Assembly (NCBI RefSeq): GCF_022760175.1
Contig: NZ_CP094326.1
Location: 3,708,804 to 3,772,803 of the forward strand
Origin: Zhouia spongiae
Lineage (GTDB): Bacteria; Bacteroidota; Bacteroidia; Flavobacteriales; Flavobacteriaceae
Reading direction: 5' to 3'
Length of the DNA: 64,000 nucleotides
How positions within the stretch are numbered: the stretch's first letter is position 1; every line of letters starts with the position of its first letter. Below, piece after piece: positions 15,829-25,483 of the stretch. The notes beneath the pieces were generated by a model. It was not told the origin of the DNA. It searched no databases and saw nothing but the letters and a program-made list of their open reading frames with translations. The position numbers and the translations under genes are program-made.

Positions 15829-17223
15829 TTACCTGGAGTTTCCAAGCAATCGGTTTAGTTGATTTCTAAGTTTAGGATTAGAAGGGCGGTATGCATCTAT
15901 AGAAATGATCTTTCCTTCTTTATCGAACAATAAAAAGCGTGGGATCGCATTAATCTCATAATTTTTGGCTATTGCAGATTTAAATGCTTTATCGGCCATA
16001 AGTTGTACCCCTTTTAAATTTTCATTCTTTACAAAATCTTTCCACTTTTGCTTGTCCTTAAGCTCATCTACGGAAACACTCATAAACACAATATCCTTTT
16101 CTCTGTATTCATGCTCCAGTTCTTTCAGGAAAGGGATTTCTTTTTTACAAGGTCCACACCAGGTTGCCCATACATCTATATATACATACTTCCCTCTAAA
16201 ATCATTAAATGATACCGGCTTATCGTTTACGTCGTTGTATGTAAATTCGAGACCGGGCTGCCCTACATTCTTATGAAGTTCTTTTTCGTACTGAACCAGA
16301 AACTCTTTGCTTTTTTCAGAGGTAAAGTATTTATACAGGGGCGCCATTAATGTTTTATATTCATCAGGCTGAAGTTTTATACGGGAAAGCTGGTTCATAA
16401 CATATACTTCTATCAATCTGTCATTTCCGATATGGGAAACCGAATTACTGATCCCTCCCGAAGGGCCTGATCTAAACCCGTTTTGCATCTGTTCATTAAA
16501 AAAATAGCTTTCCATCCAATTATAGCCGTTTCCTAAACGTAAAATATTTTCATCAGAAAATTTCACTCCGTCAACATGCAATTCATTATATACTTCGGGA
16601 CGGTTTCCTTTTTCGGGATGTTTTATGCGTGGCAATCTGAAAAAACCATACATTTCATTTTCGTAATCGCATTGTACGGCCAGTTTCATTAAGGCATCAA
16701 ATTTTTCATCGCCGGTACGAATGGAATTTTTAAGGTCCTGAACCATTTTAACACCTTCTTTTTCCAAAAAGGGATAATACTGTTCATAGGTCATCATTCC
16801 TCCCAGTGTATTAAAGCGGGCAAAGGCATCATAAACCTTATTTGCCTTTTGCACCAGCTTGTTATGGCCTGTTTTTTTACCCTTTAACACATATTCTTTT
16901 TCACTAATCTCTAGGCTTAAATCGAGGTTCGGTTGAAGATAAAATCGTAGCAACTGATCTCTCCTACCCTTCATCTGTCCGTAATCCAGATAATAGAAAC
17001 CCGGAGGATTTGCAGACAGCAAAAACCCGAATTTCCCATCCGGATCTATTTTACTCGTAGCATAGGTTTCCATTTTTCCGTCTACAACATACATTAGCTT
17101 TACTTCAGCTGCTTTATACTCGAAAGTAAAATGGCCTTCAATACTTGTAAGACCGGTTTTGTTTCCTGCCGATACCGAAACGGACGTTAGCAGGACACAT
17201 AATAAGAGAAAGATTTTTTTCAT
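15829..17223 (-). CDS. TlpA-type thioredoxin-fold disulfide reductase
   Basis: 464 aa with a Sec signal peptide (to about residue 19, 'SVSVSAG'). The N-terminal 100 residues form a beta-rich DUF4369-like domain, then a helical middle. The C-terminal thioredoxin fold carries 'WATWCGPCKKEIP' near residue 350 and a cis-Pro loop 'INAIPRFLLF'. Proteins of this layout reduce or isomerise disulfides in the periplasm. It is the distal gene of the SusC-linked locus, 62 bases after the retropepsin-like gene, and is a clear sequence relative of the protein at 18860-20239 (same '.RPSN.KL...LN.L.G' tail). Its partner and electron source are not visible here. Confidence 0.9.
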   Translation of the reverse strand: MKKIFLLLCVLLTSVSVSAGNKTGLTSIEGHFTFEYKAAEVKLMYVVDGKMETYATSKIDPDGKFGFLLSANPPGFYYLDYGQMKGRRDQLLRFYLQPNLDLSLEISEKEYVLKGKKTGHNKLVQKANKVYDAFARFNTLGGMMTYEQYYPFLEKEGVKMVQDLKNSIRTGDEKFDALMKLAVQCDYENEMYGFFRLPRIKHPEKGNRPEVYNELHVDGVKFSDENILRLGNGYNWMESYFFNEQMQNGFRSGPSGGISNSVSHIGNDRLIEVYVMNQLSRIKLQPDEYKTLMAPLYKYFTSEKSKEFLVQYEKELHKNVGQPGLEFTYNDVNDKPVSFNDFRGKYVYIDVWATWCGPCKKEIPFLKELEHEYREKDIVFMSVSVDELKDKQKWKDFVKNENLKGVQLMADKAFKSAIAKNYEINAIPRFLLFDKEGKIISIDAYRPSNPKLRNQLNRLLGNSR

Positions 17224-17285
17224 CTGTTTAAAATTTTATAATTAAAAGAAGTTATTGTTTTTAGTCTTAATTATTATTCAACGTT

Positions 17286-18764
17286 TTAAATCGTTATCTG
17301 CATCGATTGGTCTCCCCGGGTAACTCTCAACTCTAACGGAGCATTCGAAGTTTTTATAAGGTTTATGTTTTCGGGTAGTTGCAATTCTTCCGCAGTATAA
17401 CCGTTGATGGCATGTATGGTTGTTCCTTGCTGTATTCCGGAAGCATGTGCTTTAGACCCCTGAATTACTGTTTTCACCTGCATTTCCCCATCGGCATCAA
17501 ACCCGATAATAAGTCCGGAAACTGTAAAATCAAAGGGCTTTTTGTAATTGGAATTAGGTTCAAGATAAATAACTTTATGGAGGAGGTCTACCGTAAAATT
17601 AAACCGTTTTATCACTTCAATTCCTATGGAACCGTCGTTAGAAGCCCAGTTTTTATTGTCTTCCTGATAGGCCTGCAAAGCTCCGCTAACACCATAAAAA
17701 GTAAATTCAGAAAACTGAAGTTGCGAATAGTTTCCCATCATCGTTTGGGTGGCATGCCCTACACTGTAATTGGTAGACAGGTAATCGTATTTGAACTCTT
17801 CATCGAGTTTGTACTCATGTACAAAAGGTCCGAATGATATGATATTGTAACCGGCTCCGGTATCGAACACATAACTTCCTTGAGCTTCCTTGCCGTTATT
17901 AAGTTTTATATCGCATTCTATCACAGGCACTCCAGAAGCATAAGAAGTTGGTGTTGGTGTTCCGATGCCTTTATACTCCCCGAACGAATACAGTTCTATT
18001 TTCTGCGTATCGAAATCTACCCTTGTGATGTATTTTGAAAGGAAATTACCTCCAAAAATTCCGTCAAAACCCTTACTGATTTGTGGAAAGACCACCAGGT
18101 TCTGATCGGGGATCGATAGTTCTCCAACCCTGATCGTATTACCCGAAGATATTTTTACATTTGCCGTGCCACCCACCACCGAGGTAGAATGATCCCGGAT
18201 ATTTTTAATATTTGCTTTTGCTGCCGCCGTCGGAGAAAGAGCCATTCCGTCTGCTCCCGTATCGAAGAGCATCGTAAATTCATCTTCCGAATCGTTCAGT
18301 TTTAATTTTACCGCAATAGATTCGTGAAGCATTTCAAAAGGTATTTTCACTATCAGTTCAGATGTCTGATAACGATCTACCTTATACAGTTGGTCTAACA
18401 GGTCTGCATACTTGATCTTATGTCCTGAATTTAAAACTATGGTAGACGTATGAGGCTTCTGATCTTTAAAAAAATGTGTCACTTGTACCCTCGTTTCACC
18501 TTCTACGGTGTTGACACTTTTAACGTTAAGCGAATCCAGTAAATAGTAACGTTCCAATATGCCTTCAAACAACCTGTCTGTTGATGGGGTTTCATACACA
18601 GCTATACTAAAATCATCGGCCAACAGGGTCTTCATTTTTTCAAAATCCCGGTTTTTAAAGGCTGTTTCATAAGCAGCTATTACATCCCTGGCTTTCTTGT
18701 CTTGCTGTGCAGAGACATTAAAAGTCACCAGCAATAATGTTGTTAACATTATTATTTTCTTCAT
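17286..18764 (-). CDS. Retropepsin-like aspartyl protease with PDZ domain
   Basis: 492 aa, Sec signal peptide ending 'TFNVSAQQ'. The first 110 residues look like a SnoaL/NTF2-type domain. Two aspartyl-protease lobes follow, each with its own active-site motif: 'LFDTGADGMALS' near residue 165 and 'VFDTGAGYNIIS' near 300. A C-terminal PDZ domain ('SKAHASGIQQGTTIHAING', about 425-490) is the likely substrate-tail binder. Having both DTGA halves in one chain suggests an intramolecular pepsin-like active site. Position among thioredoxins and SusC/SusD suggests periplasmic peptide processing (inference). Known relatives in Bacteroidota are poorly characterised. Confidence 0.88.
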   Translation of the reverse strand: MKKIIMLTTLLLVTFNVSAQQDKKARDVIAAYETAFKNRDFEKMKTLLADDFSIAVYETPSTDRLFEGILERYYLLDSLNVKSVNTVEGETRVQVTHFFKDQKPHTSTIVLNSGHKIKYADLLDQLYKVDRYQTSELIVKIPFEMLHESIAVKLKLNDSEDEFTMLFDTGADGMALSPTAAAKANIKNIRDHSTSVVGGTANVKISSGNTIRVGELSIPDQNLVVFPQISKGFDGIFGGNFLSKYITRVDFDTQKIELYSFGEYKGIGTPTPTSYASGVPVIECDIKLNNGKEAQGSYVFDTGAGYNIISFGPFVHEYKLDEEFKYDYLSTNYSVGHATQTMMGNYSQLQFSEFTFYGVSGALQAYQEDNKNWASNDGSIGIEVIKRFNFTVDLLHKVIYLEPNSNYKKPFDFTVSGLIIGFDADGEMQVKTVIQGSKAHASGIQQGTTIHAINGYTAEELQLPENINLIKTSNAPLELRVTRGDQSMQITI

Positions 18765-18859
18765 ATCCGTTTTTTATAAATCGCCGGGAACAAATGAAAA
18801 GGGGTAGTCCCCGACGATTGCCAATTACTAACTACTAATTCAAATACATTCAAAAATGT

Positions 18860-20239
18860 TTACCCCTTAATACTATTCAATTTTTCAATGAGCTTGTCGT
18901 TCGACGGTCTGTAGGCATCATACATGATCAGCTTCCCTTCTTTATCGATAAGAATAAACCTCGGTATGCCTGCTATTTGGTAGAAATCGAAAAATGCTTT
19001 ATTCTTTTTATGCCACTCACCTCCTCCATACAACTGAACCCAGGAATGTGGACTTCCGGTAATGAAATTTTCCCAGGCTCCTTTATTTTTATCTACCGAA
19101 ACGCTCACGAATTGTACGTCTTCTTTATATGCTTCATACACTTTTTCAAGATGTGGTATTTCAGCTTTACAGGGTGCGCACCAGGTAGCCCATACATCTA
19201 TATAAACCGGTTTCCCTTTAAGGTCGCGAAGTGAGATTTCGGTACCCTTATCATCTATAAAAGTAAATGACGGTGCAGTAACCCCTGCTGTATAGGGCTC
19301 TATTTGTTCTTTTATATATTGCTGCACCTCATCTTTTTGTTTATCTGTTATCAATAAAGGGGCATACAACTTTTCTTTTTCATAAAACACTTCTCCATAC
19401 AACCTTCTGTTAAGGAGTTCTTCCAGGGCCAATTTCGAAGCTATCTCGTTATCTCCCAGCCTTTTCAATTCCTTTATATAAATGGAATCGTAATCGGTAT
19501 AATTTCTTTTTGCATAAAAGTTGTGCTTATAATTCAACGCAAAACGGAGGTAGTCTTTAGCCAGTGAACTCCCAAAATAACAATCTGAAAGCGCCAGATC
19601 CTGATATTTGTCGGGCTGATAGAGTTCTTTATATTGCTTAGGCAGTTTTGAAAATTCCGGGAACATCATTCGCGGATCAGACCACAGTTTAAGATATAAC
19701 CCATCGAGTTCCGCAGAAGCCATTTTAGAAAAATACGCCTTATAAGTCTCATTATCGGGAACAGCAGCTATCAGTTGTTCCAGTTGGAAAACACTTGTCT
19801 CAACATTTTTTATTTTTGCATTTAAATCATCCTGTGAAAACCCTGCTTTCTTATAGGTTTCACTTATGAGTTCATTCCATTTCCGAAAATGATCGTGAAC
19901 CTTATCATTACCGGAAACAATCTCGTAATTTCCATTCATTTTTATCGACAGATCATCTCCCGGTTTTACATACAATTTACAGGAAGGATAATCGGTTCCC
20001 AATGCATATATCTGTGGCCTTGTAGCTTCAAAGCTGTAACTAAATTGAGTTCCATTAAGGGGTATGCTATCTAAAATCCTGAATTCGCCTTCTACTATAT
20101 CGTATAAATAGACTAGGGTTACGGTTTCTTTTTCTTTACCTGTTTCCTGATAGGTGCCGGAAATACGAACTGTGCTTTGACGGGTACACGAGCATACCAG
20201 CAAAAGAATCAGTACCGGTTTTAATATATTGTAGTTCAT
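18860..20239 (-). CDS. TlpA-family disulfide reductase lipoprotein
   Basis: 459 aa. A lipoprotein signal ends 'LILLLVCSC'. A DUF4369-like beta domain occupies about residues 20-120, a helical segment 130-310, and a thioredoxin fold with 'WATWCAPCKAEIP' near 355 and cis-Pro 'IAGIPRFILI' the C-terminus. It should act as a membrane-anchored thiol:disulfide reductase on the periplasmic side. The gene follows the CMPC thioredoxin by 13 bases, so the two are co-translated. It is a paralogue of the 464-aa protein at 15829-17223 with an Ala for Gly change between the active cysteines, which usually shifts redox behaviour only slightly. Confidence 0.92.
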   Translation of the reverse strand: MNYNILKPVLILLLVCSCTRQSTVRISGTYQETGKEKETVTLVYLYDIVEGEFRILDSIPLNGTQFSYSFEATRPQIYALGTDYPSCKLYVKPGDDLSIKMNGNYEIVSGNDKVHDHFRKWNELISETYKKAGFSQDDLNAKIKNVETSVFQLEQLIAAVPDNETYKAYFSKMASAELDGLYLKLWSDPRMMFPEFSKLPKQYKELYQPDKYQDLALSDCYFGSSLAKDYLRFALNYKHNFYAKRNYTDYDSIYIKELKRLGDNEIASKLALEELLNRRLYGEVFYEKEKLYAPLLITDKQKDEVQQYIKEQIEPYTAGVTAPSFTFIDDKGTEISLRDLKGKPVYIDVWATWCAPCKAEIPHLEKVYEAYKEDVQFVSVSVDKNKGAWENFITGSPHSWVQLYGGGEWHKKNKAFFDFYQIAGIPRFILIDKEGKLIMYDAYRPSNDKLIEKLNSIKG

Positions 20240-20252
20240 GATATGATATTTA

Positions 20253-21470
20253 TTAGTCCATTGAAAAAGGTTTGGGGTCCCATGCTTTCTTTGGTTTAAA
20301 ATTGTTCAGATTCTTGTTCTGAATAGCTGCTAGCAATTGTGCAATATCATCATCGCTTGTACCATATGAATCTTTAGCCTTGTCTATCCCTTTTATGCTT
20401 TCCGCTGCCTGGTTGTATTTACCTAAATACGACAGTATAAGAGCTTCTTTATAGATATCTGCCTTGGTATTTTTCGGGGAGTATTTCTTATATTCTTTAT
20501 AAAGTAAGCTAAGCACGGATCTATCACTTCCCGAGTCTATAATTATTTGTGCATAAGCATTGCTTTTATCCTGCCAGTCGTATCCTCCGTTTTTAATTTT
20601 CCCGATAAACCAGGTTGCGTCTTTACTTTCCTTATAGTATGGTTGATACAAGGTTTCTATACTTAGACGCTGCCAATCAGCCGGTGAAAAAATTGTTTTC
20701 AGATCGGCAAGCATTTTATCGTAAGCTTTATAATCACTATTCTTAGCCAATTCTTTTGCACGTGCAGGGACTTTACTTAACATACTCATACTTACCCGTT
20801 TTTCCCCGTATTTTTCGGCCAGTTCTTGTGCATGTTCTATATAATAGGCAGCATATTTTCCCTTGTAAACCAATTTGAGCATCACCAGAAAAGGTATTTC
20901 TGCCATTTTATCGGGTTGAGCATCGAGATATGCTTCTATTTCCTCCTGGGTCGCCTTAAGCTTTTTTGTTTCAAAATAGGTGTTGTAAAAATCGGGGTAT
21001 TGCAAATTGAATGAAGGGCTGTAATCTTTAAATGTTTTCTCTCTGTTCTTTGCTTTAGCTTCGGCAAGCAGGTTTACCAGGTTATCAACCCCTATAAAAC
21101 CACTTTCTATGGCTATAATATGCTGATCGGGAGCCAGCAGAAGAAAGGTTGGAAATCCGGTGATCCCGTATTTTTTCATTAGTCTTTCTCCCAATACCTT
21201 TTCTTCGTCTTTATAGACATTTACCTTATAGGTTATAAAATCATTGTTTAGTATTGTTGCCACCTTCGGATCGGGGAACACTCTTTTGTCCATTTCGGCA
21301 CAAGGCATGCAGCCTGTAAAATAAAGGTCTACAAATACCGGTTTACCCTCCTGTTGTGCTTTTTCAAGAACGTCATCCCACGATCCCGGTTCAAATTTAG
21401 TTTGAGTTGTTCCAAAAAAGGGGGAAAGTAATACGACTACAAAAACAGTATATTTTAATATATTTTTCAT
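20253..21470 (-). CDS. Secreted thioredoxin-like protein with CMPC motif
   Basis: 405 aa with a Sec signal peptide ending 'SPFFGTTQ'. The thioredoxin domain is N-terminal (residues about 25-150) with 'FTGCMPCAEMDKRVF' near 54 and cis-Pro 'ITGFPTFLLL'; this is the DUF255/thioredoxin_7-like arrangement seen in DsbD-gamma-type proteins. The remaining 250 residues are alpha-helical and TPR-like ('KAKELAKNSDYKAYDKML'). It probably transfers electrons or binds a partner in the periplasm. A hairpin at 21597-21621 in the 181-base gap upstream may lower its expression relative to the import genes. Confidence 0.9.
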   Translation of the reverse strand: MKNILKYTVFVVVLLSPFFGTTQTKFEPGSWDDVLEKAQQEGKPVFVDLYFTGCMPCAEMDKRVFPDPKVATILNNDFITYKVNVYKDEEKVLGERLMKKYGITGFPTFLLLAPDQHIIAIESGFIGVDNLVNLLAEAKAKNREKTFKDYSPSFNLQYPDFYNTYFETKKLKATQEEIEAYLDAQPDKMAEIPFLVMLKLVYKGKYAAYYIEHAQELAEKYGEKRVSMSMLSKVPARAKELAKNSDYKAYDKMLADLKTIFSPADWQRLSIETLYQPYYKESKDATWFIGKIKNGGYDWQDKSNAYAQIIIDSGSDRSVLSLLYKEYKKYSPKNTKADIYKEALILSYLGKYNQAAESIKGIDKAKDSYGTSDDDIAQLLAAIQNKNLNNFKPKKAWDPKPFSMD

Positions 21471-21596
21471 GTATAATTAAGTTTTAATATTTGAGACAAA
21501 TTATTGCTGATGGTTATCAAATCACAATGTAACCCTGTAAAAAAACAACAATATATCCCCTCATCATACAGCGTATAATGTATTATGTGTTACAAA

Positions 21597-21621
21597 GGGT
21601 TGGCTGCCCAGCCACCAACCC
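21597..21621 (-). terminator. Intercistronic hairpin between import genes and redox genes
   Basis: GGGTTGG-t-GGCTG-gg-CAGCC-AACCC on the minus strand gives a strong stem but only a short T-run (TTT). Probably an attenuator or mRNA 3'-end rather than a full stop. Confidence 0.55.
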
Positions 21622-21651
21622 CTTACTACTATTTTTAGATATAAAAAACGA

Positions 21652-23139
21652 TTAACGTAAACGGTAAGATATACTTACAATTTTACCAAATCCTGTGTAA
21701 GATTGCAACGGATCGCCCAAATCGCCATTTACAGGAGGTACTTCATAAAGTTCCATAGTACCATTAGCACTACCAGAATCGTAACTGGTAACTACCAATC
21801 TATTAGCAAAATAGGATAATTCTTCAAATTTTAACAAGGTTATTTCTTCAGCGCCCTTATCGATCATTAGTTTCGATTGTTTGATCCCAAAATCATACTC
21901 ATACACTTTACTACCAACGTTATAGAAAACATACCCAAAATCCGGATTAACAGCAAAATGCTCTGCCTGTGCCATGTCTGCCGCTATTTCCGCAGGCACC
22001 TCTTCGTAATACAGCTGATTAACAGTACCATAGTCATTACTCATACGTGCTAAAAACACCTTACCATCTGCAGGATCTTTCAGAATAGCAAATACTTCAC
22101 CTCCATTGTAGCCCGTTCTGTCCATATACAGCAAATCTTTGCCGGTATTATAATCAAACAGTGTACCTTGAGGCATTTCACCACATTTTTGAGCAGCCCA
22201 TGGCTGACGTACAAAACGTTTGTTGTCGTTGTCATACAATATATTGGTACCAATAATAACCCCTCCAGAACCAACAAAAGGAGCAGCTTCAAAAACCGCA
22301 CTCTCTCCATCCATAATATTTACCGGTACGCTGTATCTATATTGGTAAATTCTTAAATAATAATAGAAATTACCATCTTTGTACATTAAACTTTCGTTCC
22401 CTCCCGTTCTTTTTATAAAGTCGGCCTTAAAATCGGTAGGCACATCAGAAAGCATTTCAAAAGACACATAATATTCCGTTTCCCAATCGAAGCTATCAGG
22501 ATTTATCTTGGTAGTACCCGTACCTTCTGTTGTTACATAGATACCGTAAAACTGAGGGTCGTAATCGTAACAATATACATTTACAGGAGCTCCTTCTAAT
22601 GTTAATGATGACCCGGCATAAGCCAGCACATCGTATATTGGGGTATATTCATCGGCAATTTTGGACACCATATCCAACCTGGCCGCGCCGTTAACATCGC
22701 TCATTAACATCCACCCTTCGTAAATAGAACTGTCTACTTTTAATTTAAAAGTGGTACTCCACTGCACACCTGTTTCACTATCGGTAACCAGATACCTTAC
22801 ATTATAATCGGCTGGTGCCAAAGTAAGCGATTCTAATTGCAGGTTTTTTGTTGTTGCCAAATCCCACCTTTGATCGCCCGGAAGCACATTGCCTTCCCTG
22901 TAAGCTACCCATTCGTAAGTATATCTGCTCTCATTTGCTTCTAAGTCTTTCGTATATTTAAGCGTTGGTGTAATCTCAAATGGTTCACCCAACAAGGCGA
23001 TATACTCCGTCCCAATATCCTGAAACTCTATTTCATTGATAGGTAAATAATCATAATTACCAAGGTCTTCGCTACAAGACCACAACAGCGCACAAAAAAC
23101 GGAGGCTATTGTTATATATTGATTTATATTTTTAAACAT
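21652..23139 (-). CDS. PKD-like family surface lipoprotein
   Basis: 495 aa. Lipobox 'CALLWSC' near residue 22, then 'SEDLGNYDYLPINEI', the standard start of the Bacteroidota 'PKD-like family lipoprotein' group. The N-terminal ~130 residues form one PKD/Ig-like domain; the rest is beta-rich and propeller-like, with repeated 'FAILKDPADGKVFLARM'-type strands. Members are encoded beside SusC/SusD and DUF4843 proteins and are probably surface components that help capture the ligand. The ligand is not known. It follows the DUF4843 gene by 25 bases in the same operon. Confidence 0.88.
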   Translation of the reverse strand: MFKNINQYITIASVFCALLWSCSEDLGNYDYLPINEIEFQDIGTEYIALLGEPFEITPTLKYTKDLEANESRYTYEWVAYREGNVLPGDQRWDLATTKNLQLESLTLAPADYNVRYLVTDSETGVQWSTTFKLKVDSSIYEGWMLMSDVNGAARLDMVSKIADEYTPIYDVLAYAGSSLTLEGAPVNVYCYDYDPQFYGIYVTTEGTGTTKINPDSFDWETEYYVSFEMLSDVPTDFKADFIKRTGGNESLMYKDGNFYYYLRIYQYRYSVPVNIMDGESAVFEAAPFVGSGGVIIGTNILYDNDNKRFVRQPWAAQKCGEMPQGTLFDYNTGKDLLYMDRTGYNGGEVFAILKDPADGKVFLARMSNDYGTVNQLYYEEVPAEIAADMAQAEHFAVNPDFGYVFYNVGSKVYEYDFGIKQSKLMIDKGAEEITLLKFEELSYFANRLVVTSYDSGSANGTMELYEVPPVNGDLGDPLQSYTGFGKIVSISYRLR

Positions 23140-23164
23140 TGCTTTACTTTTAATAATTAATTAT

Positions 23165-23935
23165 TTACTGCACAAAGATGCCCATAGCCATAGGTGTACC
23201 ATCCTCTTCATAAATGGTTTCCCCTGCAGCCGTCTTTTCATTTAGGTAGCGTTGCATAAACTGCCCATGATATTCTATTTCTGGAATAGCTACCTGGTGG
23301 GTATAATAATCCATAGGGATGTTTAAAAGCTCACCCATCAAAAGCATTTTTTTAACTGTAAATACCCCAAAATATCCGCTAGACCAATGCTGTGGTGTTT
23401 GCAAAATATCGTTCATAGATATTTGAAAAACCGTATAGTTTCTAGTTTCTCCTGTCTGCTCGTCTATAATTTTATCTTCCATATTTACCGAGAAATTTTC
23501 ATTGGCTACTAATTCAAGTGCCAATGTAAAAGTACTCGATTTCATATCCGGGGTTCTGTATAATGTAATCGGGATACTATCTACATGACTGTTTGCCCTA
23601 AGGGTTAATTGGTCGGGAAAATCGAAATGCACCCCTTTTTTGGCAGTCGATTCTTCTCTTACCTTTACATCAACCTCCCTAGCCTGTTGTGAAAGTTTTC
23701 CTTGTACAGATATAGGTAATTTAAAGATAATATCTGTTGTGGTTTGCGGCATAAAAGCAAACGTCATCCCCAGGCTATCTATATATTGGTGAGGATAAGT
23801 ATTGTCTGGTCTTTTCTCTGCCCAGGTAAAATATACATTATCCTTAGTATTAAAAGTATCTATCTCGTCTGTGCTACAGGATATAGCCAGTATATAACAA
23901 CAAACCAAACCTATGTATATAATTTTATTTTTCAT
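23165..23935 (-). CDS. DUF4843 domain surface lipoprotein
   Basis: 256 aa with lipobox 'CCYILAISC' near residue 20. The DUF4843 pattern is seen in 'NTKDNVYFTW', 'FKLPISVQG' and 'KGVHFDFPDQLTLRANSH', which resemble a Calx-beta-like fold. Members nearly always sit between SusD and a PKD-like lipoprotein, as here (18 bases after SusD, 25 before the PKD-like gene). It is probably a surface-exposed accessory of the SusC/SusD complex. No enzymatic residues are seen. Confidence 0.9.
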   Translation of the reverse strand: MKNKIIYIGLVCCYILAISCSTDEIDTFNTKDNVYFTWAEKRPDNTYPHQYIDSLGMTFAFMPQTTTDIIFKLPISVQGKLSQQAREVDVKVREESTAKKGVHFDFPDQLTLRANSHVDSIPITLYRTPDMKSSTFTLALELVANENFSVNMEDKIIDEQTGETRNYTVFQISMNDILQTPQHWSSGYFGVFTVKKMLLMGELLNIPMDYYTHQVAIPEIEYHGQFMQRYLNEKTAAGETIYEEDGTPMAMGIFVQ

Positions 23936-23953
23936 TTGTAATTCGAATTAAGA

Positions 23954-25378
23954 TTATTGATACTTAGTTTCAGAGTCCGGTAAAGGCACTACATACTTAC
24001 TTTCGTCCATAGTTATTCTACTAAATGAAGAAGACGAAGATCCATTTAAAATTCTTGGAATATTTCTCCTTTTATAATAGAAAAACAGTTGCCCTTCTCC
24101 AAAAAATTCTTTTTGGTATTCTTTTTCCAACTCCGTATTGATATTAATCTCCGATGTTAAATCTACCAAACCTCTGTTAAACCTTACCGTATTTAAATAT
24201 TGCAAGGCCAAGGTTTCATCGGTTTCAGTTTCGGCGGCTATATAATACATTTCGGAGATACGTATTAAAGGTTGTAAATACCTAAATAGTAAGCGAGAAT
24301 CACTTATATCTGCATACTTATAAAAGGTACGATATGTTTTCTCGGCAGGATAAATCCAAGTCGAGGTGTAACGATAATCGTTTTCGTTATTCTCAAACAC
24401 ATTTCGTAAACGTGTAGCATTTGGTGCTAATATGTTATTGTCTATTAAGGAGCTACTAAAAAAGTCATTTTGCCTTTCGTACAACTCTACATTTTGCATA
24501 GCAAATATTACTTCTGATGAAAATGTACGGTCTGGATTACTTCCTGCAGACACTACATCGGTTGGGTCTGTCCATGGAAAAAATGAAGAAGCTTCATCTA
24601 TTACTACTTTAGCGGCTTTATTGGCTTCGACTGCATTGCCTGCATACAAATACACCCTAGCTTGTAATGCCTTAACTGCAAAGAAATTAAACCGTAGATT
24701 TCTATTGTTGTAATAAAAAGGAGCTTCCAAACTTCCTGAATTAACCCCATTTTGACGTATTGGGTCTTCATCTAATAGCTCCTCAGCTTTCGTTAAATCG
24801 GCAACAATATTTTCCAACACTTGGTCAGCAGGTAATATTTCACCGTTTTTCGCCTGTGTTTTTGTATAATACGGGATGGCCAAATTGTCTGGATTTTCAC
24901 TATAAACAGGGCCAAATAGCCGTAACATATCAAAATGTAACATCGCACGAAGCCCATAAGCTTCCCCTTTTATAATACTTGTTTTAAAGGGTGTTAGTAT
25001 ATTATATTTTTCTACGTTGGCAATTAAATCGTTTAAATTTAAAATGTTGGTATAAGCCGATGTCCAGATATCATCAAAATTTTCTTTTACATTATTTTCC
25101 TGATAGGCATAATTAGCAAAATTATAATAGGTCTCTGATGCGTTATACCGTTGAGCCAAAAGCTCGATCGTACTCATAGTTAAATTACCACCATATAATT
25201 TCTTATCGGTTAAATTTAAATATATACCGTTAAGCACATTATTTGTCCCTGATTCTGAATTGTATATCTGATCTTCCAAAAGTTTATCTTCCGGCTGCAC
25301 ATCCAAATAGTCACTACATGATGTAAACACTACTGCAATCAAGACAAACAATACCGTTTTATATATATTTGTTTTCAT
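23954..25378 (-). CDS. RagB/SusD family nutrient-binding lipoprotein
   Basis: 474 aa. Lipobox 'AVVFTSC' near residue 21, followed by 'SDYLDVQPEDKLLEDQIY'. Family motifs include 'GEAYGLRAMLHFDMLRLFG' near 145 and 'PLIRISEMYYIAAETET' near 385, with the shortened C-terminus usual for SusD-like proteins of this locus type. It pairs with the STN-containing SusC encoded 105 bases upstream and caps that channel at the cell surface. Expected ligand is probably a peptide, given the redox and protease genes downstream, but this is inference. Confidence 0.95.
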   Translation of the reverse strand: MKTNIYKTVLFVLIAVVFTSCSDYLDVQPEDKLLEDQIYNSESGTNNVLNGIYLNLTDKKLYGGNLTMSTIELLAQRYNASETYYNFANYAYQENNVKENFDDIWTSAYTNILNLNDLIANVEKYNILTPFKTSIIKGEAYGLRAMLHFDMLRLFGPVYSENPDNLAIPYYTKTQAKNGEILPADQVLENIVADLTKAEELLDEDPIRQNGVNSGSLEAPFYYNNRNLRFNFFAVKALQARVYLYAGNAVEANKAAKVVIDEASSFFPWTDPTDVVSAGSNPDRTFSSEVIFAMQNVELYERQNDFFSSSLIDNNILAPNATRLRNVFENNENDYRYTSTWIYPAEKTYRTFYKYADISDSRLLFRYLQPLIRISEMYYIAAETETDETLALQYLNTVRFNRGLVDLTSEININTELEKEYQKEFFGEGQLFFYYKRRNIPRILNGSSSSSFSRITMDESKYVVPLPDSETKYQ

Positions 25379-25483
25379 CTGTTAATATTTATTGCTTTTT
25401 AATGGTCAGATGCGATGCCCAAATTATCATACCGCTTGGGTTTGCAACTTTTTATTAATGGGCATTTCATAACTGTTCTTTTT

